In this document: positions 1 to 6,362 of the stretch, one piece after another
How the letters are laid out: every line of letters begins with the position of its first letter
Numbering within the stretch: position 1 is the stretch's first letter
Assembly: GCA_020061125.1 (NCBI GenBank)
Contig: JAGUYV010000481.1
Coordinates: 1 to 8,734, forward strand
Direction: 5' to 3'
Length of the DNA stretch: 8,734 nucleotides
From: a bacterium
Lineage (GTDB): Bacteria; UBP15; UBA6099; DSWB01
The notes under the pieces: model-generated
Databases searched by the model: none
Told to the model about the DNA's origin: nothing
Seen by the model: the letters and a program-made list of their open reading frames with translations, nothing else
Program-made: the position numbers and the translations under genes

Positions 1-440
1 GCATTGCGGACGCCTTCACCGCGGCGGGCATGGCCGCAACAGCCGTGGACGATGTCACCGGCCTGCTGTGGGGCAAGCTGCTGATCAATGTGGGCATCAA
101 TCCGCTCACCGGGTTGCTGCAGGTGCGCAACGGCCGGCTGGTCGAGATTCCCGAGGCGGATGCGCTCCTCGAAGCCGCAGTGCTCGAAGCCGCGCGCGTG
201 GCCCAGTCAAAGGGCATCCGCATCCCGTTCCCGGATGCCGTGTCCAAAGTGCGTGAGGTGGCCAGGCTCACGGCGCAGAACATTTCCTCCATGCGCTCGG
301 ATGTCATGAACCGCAAGCCCACGGAGATTGATTACATCTGCGGCGCGGTGGTGCGCGCGGCCGAAGAAACCGGCGTTCCCGCGCCCATCAACCAGACTCT
401 GCTGCGGCTCGTGAAATCGCTGCATGTTTTTGACGACTGA
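1..440 (+). CDS. panE: 2-dehydropantoate 2-reductase (ketopantoate reductase), C-terminal part, 5' end outside window
   Basis: This is the C-terminal helical domain of a ketopantoate reductase, which reduces 2-dehydropantoate to pantoate with NADPH in pantothenate/CoA synthesis in the cytoplasm. The reading frame is open from the window edge (first full codon at position 3), so the NAD(P)-binding Rossmann domain lies upstream. Visible family signatures are LWGKLLINVGINPLTGL, whose Lys (codon 75-77) matches the catalytic lysine of E. coli PanE, and SSMRSDV..KPTEIDYICG, which contains the conserved Ser and Glu of the active site. The gene ends with TGA at 438-440. The family is broad: the ApbA/PanE fold also includes reductases whose substrate is not known to be ketopantoate, and no neighbour in the window belongs to pantothenate synthesis. 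The fold assignment is firm; the exact substrate is inferred. Confidence 0.88.
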   Translation, partial: IADAFTAAGMAATAVDDVTGLLWGKLLINVGINPLTGLLQVRNGRLVEIPEADALLEAAVLEAARVAQSKGIRIPFPDAVSKVREVARLTAQNISSMRSDVMNRKPTEIDYICGAVVRAAEETGVPAPINQTLLRLVKSLHVFDD

Positions 441-455
441 ACCAGGGCCGCGCGA

Positions 456-471
456 ACACAACATGTTGTTC
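456..471. promoter_or_regulatory. Candidate NrdR box upstream of glyA-nrdR (12-bp perfect palindrome core)
   Basis: The core ACAACATGTTGT (458-469) is a perfect 12-bp palindrome. The 16-mer matches the published NrdR-box consensus acaCwAtATaTwGtgt at 12 of 16 positions. It lies 25 bp upstream of the -35 element of the glyA promoter. A partner site 30 bp downstream (486-501) is weak (9 of 16) but overlaps the -35. An alternative reading is an RNA hairpin, because CAGGG (443-447) and CCCTG (471-475) flank the palindrome; no T tract follows, so it is not a clear terminator. Confidence 0.4.
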
Positions 472-495
472 CCTGCCCGATTTCCATGCCTTATG

Positions 496-524
496 TTGCG
501 AACTTCATGGAGCGGCCATATAAT
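496..524 (+). promoter_or_regulatory. Sigma70-type promoter of glyA
   Basis: The -35 element TTGCGA (496-501) and the perfect -10 element TATAAT (519-524) are separated by 17 bp. Transcription would start near 531, giving a leader of about 58 nt before the ATG at 590. The TTG at 524 that could extend the glyA frame overlaps this -10 element, which argues against it being the start. Confidence 0.75.
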
Positions 525-589
525 TGACGCGTGCAAATCGCGGGCGGCCGCCCGCGTATTTATTGAATAAAAGAGAGGGATACCGCAAC

Positions 590-1858
590 ATGTCCACTTA
601 CATGGATGCCCAGTTGTTCCAGACAGACCCGCAGATCGCCAAGCTCATGGAAGGCGAGTACGAACGGCAGACCACCTGCCTCATGATGATCCCGTCGGAG
701 AACTACGCAAGCCGCGCCGTGCTTCAGACAATGGGCAGCATTCTCACGAACAAATACGCCGAGGGTTATCCCGGCGAAAGATATTACAACGGTTGCGCGT
801 TTTACGACATGCTCGAAAACCTCGCCATCGAACGCGCGCGAAAACTCTTCAAGGCCGAGCATGTGAATGTGCAGCTCCACACCGGCACCAGCGCCAACTA
901 CGCCGCATACTACGCGTTTCTGGAACTTGGCGACAAAGTCATGGGCATGTCCACGGCCCATGGCGGACACCTCACCCACGGCAAGGATCTGAATTTCTCG
1001 GGCCGGTTCTATGAGTTCCACTCCTACGGCGTGAGCAAGAAGGACGAGCGCCTGGATTACGATGAAATCCGCTCCATAGCCAAAAAGGTCAAGCCCAAAC
1101 TCATCGTGTGCGGAGCAAGCGCGTATCCGCGTACCGTGGATTTCGAGAAGTTCCGGGAAATTGCCGACGAAGTGGGCGCGTTTCTCATGGCCGACATCGC
1201 GCACATTGTGGGCCTCATCGCCGCGGGCCTGCACCCGGACCCGATCAAAGTTGCGGATGTGGTCACGACCACCACGCACAAGACTCTGCGCGGCCCGCGC
1301 GGCGCCATCATCTTCTGCAAGCGCCAGTACGCCGAAAAAATTGACAAAGCCGTGTTCCCCGGCACACAGGCCGGCCCGCTCATGCACCAGATCGCGGCCA
1401 AGGCCGTGTGCTTCAAGGAAGCCCAGAGCTTCGGGTTCAAGGAATACCAGAACCAGGTCGTGAAGAACGCCGCGGTGCTGGCCGACGGACTCAAGGACCA
1501 GGGCCTGCGACTGGTGACTGGCGGCACGGACAACCATCTGGTGCTGGCCGATGTCACGCCTCTGAAACTCAACGGAAAAGACGCCGCGGACCTGCTCGAA
1601 GAAGCGGGCATCGTGGTCAACTGCAACCTCATCCCCTTCGACAAGCGCTCGGCCATGTCCCCGAGCGGCATCCGCCCGGGCACCCCGGCCCTCACCACGC
1701 GCGGCATGAAGGAAGAGGAAATGACGCAGATCGCCAAGTGGATCGGCGAAGTGCTCAAGAAGCCCAAAAAGGAATCCGTGCGCATCGCCGTGCGCCAGCA
1801 GGTGCGCGAGATGTGCGAGCAGTTCCCGATCTACCACGATCTGCTGAACTGGCGCTGA
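590..1858 (+). CDS. glyA: Serine hydroxymethyltransferase
   Basis: This 422-residue protein is a PLP-dependent enzyme that interconverts serine and glycine while loading a one-carbon unit onto tetrahydrofolate, the main feed for thymidylate, purine and methionine synthesis. Family signatures are IPSENYAS near the N terminus, [15 protein letters not shown] (its YAEGYP Glu corresponds to the folate-site Glu57 of E. coli GlyA), AHGGHLTHG, the DIAHIVGL strand with the PLP-pyridine Asp, [14 protein letters not shown] with the Schiff-base Lys231, TGGTDNHL, and [14 protein letters not shown] with the substrate-carboxylate Arg. Length is normal for bacterial SHMT. The ATG at 590 is preceded by AGAGAGGGA (572-580) at good spacing and by a strong promoter. 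One mild oddity is CAFYD where E. coli has CEYVD. nrdR follows after 78 bp, probably in the same transcript. Confidence 0.97.
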   Translation: MSTYMDAQLFQTDPQIAKLMEGEYERQTTCLMMIPSENYASRAVLQTMGSILTNKYAEGYPGERYYNGCAFYDMLENLAIERARKLFKAEHVNVQLHTGTSANYAAYYAFLELGDKVMGMSTAHGGHLTHGKDLNFSGRFYEFHSYGVSKKDERLDYDEIRSIAKKVKPKLIVCGASAYPRTVDFEKFREIADEVGAFLMADIAHIVGLIAAGLHPDPIKVADVVTTTTHKTLRGPRGAIIFCKRQYAEKIDKAVFPGTQAGPLMHQIAAKAVCFKEAQSFGFKEYQNQVVKNAAVLADGLKDQGLRLVTGGTDNHLVLADVTPLKLNGKDAADLLEEAGIVVNCNLIPFDKRSAMSPSGIRPGTPALTTRGMKEEEMTQIAKWIGEVLKKPKKESVRIAVRQQVREMCEQFPIYHDLLNWR

Positions 1859-1859
1859 C

Positions 1860-1880
1860 CGGCGCGCGGCCTGCGCGCCG
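1860..1880 (+). other. GC stem-loop between glyA and nrdR
   Basis: CGGCGCGC (1860-1867) pairs with GCGCGCCG (1873-1880) around a 5-nt loop, starting right after the glyA stop codon. No T tract follows, so it does not look like an intrinsic terminator. It could set mRNA stability or partial read-through into nrdR. Confidence 0.45.
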
Positions 1881-1936
1881 CAGCGCCCGGACCTTGACGC
1901 GGCCTCGTGGCCGCGGGGATCTTCGAGCCGTTCATC

Positions 1937-2440
1937 ATGAAATGTCCCTACTGCGGAAACCAGGAAGACAAGGTCATTGACTCGCGCAGCATCAAAGGTG
2001 GCGAAGCCATCCGCCGCCGCCGCGAGTGCCTCAAGTGCGGCAACCGCTTCACCTCGTACGAGGAAATTGACGAAGTCGTGCGCATGGTGGTGAAAAAGGA
2101 CGGCCGGCGTGAGCCGTTCGACCGCGCCAAGATCCGCGGCGGCCTGCTCAAGGCCGTGGAAAAACGCGAAATCCCCATTGACCGCATTGAGCGCATCGTG
2201 CACGACATTGAGGCCGAGGTGTTCCGCGACCGCGCTGAAGTGCCCACCCGCGACATCGGCGAACTCGTCATGCATATCCTGCATGAACTTGATGAAGTGG
2301 CTTATGTGCGCTTCGCCAGCGTGTACCGCCAATTCAGCGACATCACCGAATTCATGAACGAACTGAAAACCATGCTCGGCAAACCCGGCAAAGCCCCGGA
2401 TCTCCCGGACAGCAAACCCCGCAGGGAAGACAGCGAATAA
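1937..2440 (+). CDS. nrdR: Transcriptional repressor NrdR
   Basis: This 167-residue protein is the nucleotide-sensing repressor of ribonucleotide reductase genes; it oligomerises with ATP/dATP and binds tandem NrdR boxes. It starts MKCPYC, the invariant start of the family, which fixes the ATG at 1937 over an in-frame GTG at 1907. The zinc ribbon uses Cys3, Cys6, Cys31 and Cys34, with the basic RRRREC stretch (residues 26-31) that contacts DNA. An ATP-cone domain follows at about residues 47-139 (VVKKDGRREPFDRAKI through VRFASVYRQF). The last 25 residues are a polar tail, making the protein slightly longer than usual. A ribosome-binding site is poor, so translation may depend on glyA transcription or on upstream ribosomes. 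Its predicted targets lie just downstream, in front of nrdJ. Confidence 0.97.
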   Translation: MKCPYCGNQEDKVIDSRSIKGGEAIRRRRECLKCGNRFTSYEEIDEVVRMVVKKDGRREPFDRAKIRGGLLKAVEKREIPIDRIERIVHDIEAEVFRDRAEVPTRDIGELVMHILHELDEVAYVRFASVYRQFSDITEFMNELKTMLGKPGKAPDLPDSKPRREDSE

Positions 2441-2447
2441 ACCATCT

Positions 2448-2488
2448 GCCGGTCACGGCCGGCGGACCGCACGCTCCAGTTTTTTTTT
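2448..2488 (+). terminator. Possible terminator after nrdR (atypical)
   Basis: GCCGG (2448-2452) can pair with CCGGC (2459-2463), or CGGTC (2450-2454) with GACCG (2465-2469), and a run of nine T follows at 2480-2488. The gap between stem and T tract (10 nt or more) is larger than in a standard intrinsic terminator. CGCTCC (2472-2477) can also pair with GGAGCG further on, enclosing the T run. End of the glyA-nrdR transcript here is likely from layout, but the structure is weak. Confidence 0.4.
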
Positions 2489-2550
2489 GAAAAATCCGGG
2501 GGAGCGCACTCGCATTTCCCGGTTCCGCACCCGTGAAATGCGGCCATCCA

Positions 2551-2565
2551 CATGTTTTCAACATG
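2551..2565. repeat. Inverted repeat in nrdR-nrdJ interval
   Basis: CATGTT (2551-2556) and AACATG (2560-2565) are inverted arms separated by three bases. An AT-rich stretch with TTTATAAATAATTAT follows (2571-2585). No good -35 lies at the right distance for a promoter. The repeat may be a regulator site; its function is unknown. Apart from this, I see nothing definable in 2489-2631. Confidence 0.4.
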
Positions 2566-2631
2566 CGTTGTTTATAAATAATTATCCGGTTAAGCCGTTT
2601 TTTGAGCTTTTCAACAACAGGCGTCCATGAA

Positions 2632-2647
2632 ACACCACAGATTGTTA
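2632..2647. promoter_or_regulatory. NrdR box 1 upstream of nrdJ
   Basis: The 16-mer ACACCACAGATTGTTA matches the NrdR-box consensus acaCwAtATaTwGtgt at 11 of 16 positions. Alone it would be weak, but its centre is exactly 31 bp from the centre of the much better box 2, with 15 bp between the two sites. This is the known arrangement of paired NrdR boxes on one face of the helix. Confidence 0.75.
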
Positions 2648-2669
2648 TTTAATTTAAAATGGGTACAAT
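2642..2669 (+). promoter_or_regulatory. Candidate nrdJ promoter P1, overlapped by both NrdR boxes
   Basis: TTGTTA (2642-2647) and TACAAT (2664-2669) are separated by 16 bp. The -35 lies in the right half of NrdR box 1 and the -10 in the left half of box 2, so bound NrdR would directly block polymerase. The start would be near 2676, leaving a leader of about 220 nt. Confidence 0.45.
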
Positions 2670-2678
2670 ATATTGTGG
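2663..2678. promoter_or_regulatory. NrdR box 2 upstream of nrdJ
   Basis: The 16-mer GTACAATATATTGTGG contains the perfect palindrome ACAATATATTGT (2665-2676) and matches the NrdR-box consensus at 13 of 16 positions. nrdR itself is the preceding gene and a ribonucleotide reductase gene follows, so the regulator, site and target are all present locally. Confidence 0.88.
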
Positions 2679-2686
2679 TGGGGTAC

Positions 2687-2716
2687 TTGACAGGGCGCAG
2701 CCGGAAAAGATATCAT
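2687..2716 (+). promoter_or_regulatory. Candidate nrdJ promoter P2
   Basis: A perfect -35 TTGACA (2687-2692) and -10 TATCAT (2711-2716, 5 of 6) are separated by 18 bp. Transcription would start near 2723. NrdR box 2 ends 8 bp upstream of the -35, within the reach of bound polymerase, so NrdR could still repress it. Confidence 0.7.
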
Positions 2717-2722
2717 ACACAC

Positions 2723-2895
2723 TGTCGGCAGGGTTGCCGCCCGGCCGCGAACGGGACATTTTCCCCCCACGCAAGTGGGCCTTTGAATAAAAACAACAGG
2801 AACTGTGAACTGGGCGTGATTCACGCGCGGAATTTGCCGTGAGCGCACCCGGAAGCGCATGAGTCCGAGGGGCCATTACAAAGGAGTGTCAGCAC
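2723..2895 (+). other. Hairpin-rich 5' leader of nrdJ
   Basis: The untranslated leader is about 173 nt from P2. By eye it can form a row of short stem-loops: CGGCA/TGCCG with a GGGT loop (2726-2739), CCCG/CGGG (2740-2755), CCCAC/GTGGG capped by a GCAA tetraloop of the GNRA type (2766-2779), and GCGTG/CACGC with an ATT loop (2814-2826). I could not match it to a known riboswitch; the B12-box GCCACTG of cobalamin riboswitches is absent. It ends in a strong ribosome-binding site, AAGGAG (2881-2886). Confidence 0.45.
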
Positions 2896-5361
2896 ATGCC
2901 TCACAACGCAAACCAGATGGATTTTTCGAGCGCCGATGGAGGGAATGGAGCCACGAAAACCGCCCGCAAACAGTCCGCGGCCAAGGATGCGGTTCTGCCG
3001 GGACTGGAGACGCCCATGCCCGCGCCCGCGCGCATGGCTCTTCGCATGCCTTCGGGTCTCGCTGCCATCAGCGACAACGCACGCAAAGTGCTCGAACGCA
3101 GATATCTTAAAAAAGACGACAGCGGCGCGGTCATCGAAACCGCCGAAGACATGTTTCGACGCGTGGCCAACAACATCGCGCAGGCCGACCGCATCTACGA
3201 CGCGGGCGCGGACATTAAGAAAACGGAAGACATCTTCTTCAATCTCATGTCCAGCCTGGACTTCATGCCCAACTCGCCCACACTCATGAACGCGGGCCGT
3301 GACCTGCAGCAGTTGTCCGCGTGCTTCGTGCTGCCCATCGAGGACAGCATGGAGGACATCTTCGACACGGTCAAAAACACCGCGCTGATCCACAAGTCCG
3401 GCGGCGGCACCGGGTTCAGCTTCTCACGGTTGCGGCCCCGCAACAGCCGCGTGCGCAGCACCAAGGGCGCGTCCAGCGGCCCGGTGTCGTTCATGTCCGT
3501 GTTCAACAGCGCCACGGAAATCATCAAACAGGGCGGCACGCGCCGCGGCGCCAACATGGGCATTCTGCGCGTGGATCACCCCGATATCCTCCAGTTCATC
3601 AGGTGCAAGCAGGAAGACGGACGCTTGAGCAACTTCAACATCTCCGTGGCCCTGACCCAGGAGTTCATGGACGCGGTGGAGCAGGGCACGGCCTACAAGC
3701 TGCGCGACCCGCGCGACGGCCGCATCACCAGCGAGCTCGACGCGCGCGAAGTGTTCGACCTCATCGTCGAGATGGCGCACGGCAACGGCGAGCCGGGCGT
3801 GATCTTCATTGACCGCATCAACGAGAACAACCCCACGCCGCACATCGGCGCCATCGAGAGCACCAACCCCTGCGGCGAGCAGCCCCTGCTCCCTTACGAA
3901 TCCTGCAACCTCGGGTCCCTGAACCTGTCCCATTTCGTCACCCCGGAAGGCGCCGTGGACTACGCGCGCCTGGGCGAAGTCGTGCATCATAGCGTGCACT
4001 TCCTGGACAATGTCATAGACATGAATTCCTACCCGCTGGATAAAATCGCGCTCATGACCAAGTCCAACCGCAAGATCGGCCTGGGCGTGATGGGGTTCGC
4101 CGACATGCTCATCATGATGGGCATCCCCTACGACAGCGAGGACGCGTACAGCATCGGCAGGCAGGTCATGCAGTTCATTGACGAAGAGTCCAAGGCTGCG
4201 TCCCGTGAGCTGGCGCGCGAGCGCGGGCCGTTCCCCAATTTCAGGGGCAGCAAGTACGACGAGCCGGGCGCGGCGCCGATCCGCAACGCCACCACCACCA
4301 CCATCGCGCCCACGGGCACCATCTCCATCATTGCGGGCTGCTCCTCGGGCGTCGAGCCATTGTTCGCGGTGTCCTACACCCGCACGGTCATGGACAACGA
4401 CGAGCTGGCCGAGGTGCATCCCCTGTTCCGCATGGCCTGTGAGCAGCGAGGCGTGTATAGCAACAAGCTCATGATGGACATCGCCGAGGCGGGCAGCGTG
4501 CGCCATGTGGACCAGGTGCCCGAAGACATGCGCAAGCTCTTCGTCACCGCGCACGACATTACCCCCGAGTGCCACATCCGCATGCAGGCCGCGTTCCAGA
4601 AGCATGTGGACAACGCGGTTTCCAAGACCGTGAATTTCCGCCACGACGCCACCATTGACGATGTGGAAACCGTGTACCGGCTGGCCTATTCCCTCGGGTG
4701 CAAGGGCGTCACCATTTACCGTGACGGCAGCCGCGAGAACCAGGTGCTGGCCGTGAATAAAGACGCCAAAGAGGCCGCACCCGCCGCGGCGCCCCAGCCC
4801 GCACAGCCCTCCGCGCTGTTCAGAGTGGACGAGCGCGGCTATCATGTCCCGCGTGAGCGCCCCTCTGTGACCAAGGGCCGCACAGAGCGCATTATCACCG
4901 GCTGCGGCAATCTCTATGTAACTATCAACGAAGACGAAAACGGCCCGTGCGAAGTGTTCACGCAGATGGGCAAGAGCGGCGGCTGCGCCGCGTCCCAGTC
5001 CGAGGCCGTGTCCCGTCTCATTTCCCTGTGCCTGCGCTCGGGCATTGACCCCAAGCAGATCGTCAAACACCTGCGCGGCATCCGCTGCCACACCCCGTCC
5101 TGGCAGAACGGCGGCATGATCATGAGCTGCCCCGACGCCCTGGGCCTGGTCATGGACCGCTATCTGCGCTGGGCCGAAAAGAATCCCGCCGAGGCCGCGG
5201 CCCCGGAACAGCAGCAGTCCATGGCGGCCATGGCCGAGAAGATCAGTTCCACGCTCGAAGCGCGGGACCAGATGGTGGGCGCCTGTCCGGATTGCGGTGG
5301 GGCCGTGGAGCACGATTCCGGGTGCATTGTGTGCCGCATCTGCGGGTTCTCGAAGTGCTGA
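2896..5361 (+). CDS. nrdJ: Class II (adenosylcobalamin-dependent) ribonucleoside-diphosphate reductase
   Basis: This 821-residue enzyme reduces ribonucleotides to deoxyribonucleotides using a radical made from adenosylcobalamin, so it needs neither oxygen nor a separate radical subunit. Cys143 (LSACFVLP) and Cys337 (ESCNLGS) form the expected reducing pair, and NPCGE at 324-328 supplies the Asn, thiyl-radical Cys326 and Glu of the active site, with the same spacing as T. maritima NrdJ. IAPTGTIS (470-477) is a conserved phosphate-binding loop. An Ala/Pro-rich linker (about 610-655) leads to a TSCPD domain (about 664-765) and a C-terminal Cys-rich ribbon with Cys797, 800, 810, 813, 816 and 821 at the very end. 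No N-terminal ATP-cone is seen, so overall-activity inhibition by dATP is probably lacking and control may rest on NrdR. The ATG at 2896 has AAGGAG nine bases upstream. The next gene starts 28 bp after the stop. Confidence 0.97.
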   Translation: MPHNANQMDFSSADGGNGATKTARKQSAAKDAVLPGLETPMPAPARMALRMPSGLAAISDNARKVLERRYLKKDDSGAVIETAEDMFRRVANNIAQADRIYDAGADIKKTEDIFFNLMSSLDFMPNSPTLMNAGRDLQQLSACFVLPIEDSMEDIFDTVKNTALIHKSGGGTGFSFSRLRPRNSRVRSTKGASSGPVSFMSVFNSATEIIKQGGTRRGANMGILRVDHPDILQFIRCKQEDGRLSNFNISVALTQEFMDAVEQGTAYKLRDPRDGRITSELDAREVFDLIVEMAHGNGEPGVIFIDRINENNPTPHIGAIESTNPCGEQPLLPYESCNLGSLNLSHFVTPEGAVDYARLGEVVHHSVHFLDNVIDMNSYPLDKIALMTKSNRKIGLGVMGFADMLIMMGIPYDSEDAYSIGRQVMQFIDEESKAASRELARERGPFPNFRGSKYDEPGAAPIRNATTTTIAPTGTISIIAGCSSGVEPLFAVSYTRTVMDNDELAEVHPLFRMACEQRGVYSNKLMMDIAEAGSVRHVDQVPEDMRKLFVTAHDITPECHIRMQAAFQKHVDNAVSKTVNFRHDATIDDVETVYRLAYSLGCKGVTIYRDGSRENQVLAVNKDAKEAAPAAAPQPAQPSALFRVDERGYHVPRERPSVTKGRTERIITGCGNLYVTINEDENGPCEVFTQMGKSGGCAASQSEAVSRLISLCLRSGIDPKQIVKHLRGIRCHTPSWQNGGMIMSCPDALGLVMDRYLRWAEKNPAEAAAPEQQQSMAAMAEKISSTLEARDQMVGACPDCGGAVEHDSGCIVCRICGFSKC

Positions 5362-5389
5362 AGCCTGATCCGGGGGCGAGACGGCCGTC

Positions 5390-6340
5390 ATGGCGCAAAA
5401 TGTGATTTCCGTCAAAGGGCGGGAAATTCCCGTCAACATCACCATCGAGCGGCGAAACAACGCCACCGTGCGCTTCGGCAAAACCGGCGTCAACATTCGC
5501 ATTCCCGGGCATGTTTCCAGAAAAGACAAGAAAGCGTTGCTAAAACAGTTCACGGCCTGGGCGCGCGCGGAGTTGCAGGCCAATCCGCAACTTTTGGCCC
5601 AATACCACATCTCTCCCCCCGAATACCGCGAAGGGGCCATGCTACGCATCAGGGGCCAGATCTTCATTCTGCGCAAATTTATTGTGAACAAAAAGACCGG
5701 CGCGGCGTGGCTTGACGGCGATGAATTGCTGTCGCCCGCGGAAGCCCGGCTTCGGGGCATCCAGTCTCCGCCAGTGAACATTCTCATGGAACTGCCCGCG
5801 CATTTTTCCGATGACGAGCGCAACGAAATGGCGGACGGTCTGATCAGCCTGTGCATGGGCGACTTCTTCATAAACGAAATTGCCGGCCGGGTGCGCGAAC
5901 TCAACGACCGGCATTTCGGCCACTGCATCCGGTCCGTGCGCCTCAAGAATGTCAAAGCGCGCTGGGGCAGTTGCTCCGCGGCTGGTAACCTGAACTTGAG
6001 CACGCGCCTTTTGTGCGCTCCGCCCGAAGTTGTGGACTATGTCATCATTCACGAACTGGCGCATGTGGGCCTGTACAATCACTCGAAAAAATTCTGGGAC
6101 CGCGTGCGCGAGGTCATGCCCGATTACATGGTTCACAGCCAATGGCTCAAAGACAACGGCGAGAAATGCTCGTTCGAGCAGTGCATCTGCGGGTATGCGC
6201 CGCCCGTGCGCGCCGCCGCATGCGCACGCCATGATGCCGATGATGCCGCTCCGGCCGCTTCTCCGCGGCAGGACGACGCGCAGGAACCGCCACCCGGTTA
6301 CATAGAACGGCAGATATCGCTTTCCTTTGATTTTGAATAG
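5390..6340 (+). CDS. YgjP/DUF45-family zinc metallopeptidase-like protein with C-terminal clamp-binding-like motif
   Basis: This 316-residue protein belongs to the YgjP-like (DUF45, PF01863) family, part of the same zincin clan as SprT and WLM proteases. The N terminus has the usual beta-rich start (IERRNNATVRFGKTGVNIRIP region, 23-43). The family core follows: RWGSCS (191-196), then HELAH (221-225) with His221 and His225 as zinc ligands, Glu222 as catalytic base, and His231 of NHSKKFW as third ligand. Cysteines at 260, 265, 267 and 278 follow the domain. Residues about 272-307 are Ala/Pro/Asp-rich and probably disordered, and the protein ends with QISLSF at 308-313, which fits the bacterial sliding-clamp-binding consensus. 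Substrate is unknown; E. coli YgjP has been reported to act on UTP rather than peptides, so protease activity is not assured. It is probably co-transcribed with nrdJ. The ribosome-binding site is modest (GGGGGCGAG, 5372-5380). Confidence 0.9.
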   Translation: MAQNVISVKGREIPVNITIERRNNATVRFGKTGVNIRIPGHVSRKDKKALLKQFTAWARAELQANPQLLAQYHISPPEYREGAMLRIRGQIFILRKFIVNKKTGAAWLDGDELLSPAEARLRGIQSPPVNILMELPAHFSDDERNEMADGLISLCMGDFFINEIAGRVRELNDRHFGHCIRSVRLKNVKARWGSCSAAGNLNLSTRLLCAPPEVVDYVIIHELAHVGLYNHSKKFWDRVREVMPDYMVHSQWLKDNGEKCSFEQCICGYAPPVRAAACARHDADDAAPAASPRQDDAQEPPPGYIERQISLSFDFE

Positions 6341-6362
6341 TTCCGCGGTGCGGGTTGAGGGG

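Noticed and set aside
524-589. N-terminal extension of glyA from TTG at 524
   Set aside because: The TTG overlaps the -10 element, the extension has no SHMT similarity, and the ATG at 590 has a good ribosome-binding site.
560-2332. 590-codon open frame on the - strand opposite glyA and nrdR
   Set aside because: It is antisense to two well-recognised genes, has His/Ala/Arg-rich low-complexity composition and matches no family I know. Long antisense frames are common in GC-rich DNA with strong third-position bias.
2603-2615. FNR-like site TTGAGCTTTTCAA
   Set aside because: The half-sites TTGA and TCAA are 5 bp apart instead of the 6 needed for TTGATNNNNATCAA, and the inner T/A positions do not match.
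2627-2842. 71-codon + strand frame in the nrdR-nrdJ interval
   Set aside because: It runs over the NrdR boxes and promoters, lacks a ribosome-binding site and resembles no protein.
2740-2895. Cobalamin riboswitch in the nrdJ leader
   Set aside because: Superficial resemblance (GGGAC, CCCACGCAAGTGGG, AACTGTGAA), but the B12 box GCCACTG and the rest of the conserved core are absent.
3424-6003. 859-codon open frame on the - strand opposite nrdJ and the metallopeptidase gene
   Set aside because: It mirrors the codon bias of nrdJ and has no recognisable domain or start signal; an overlapping gene of that size is very unlikely.
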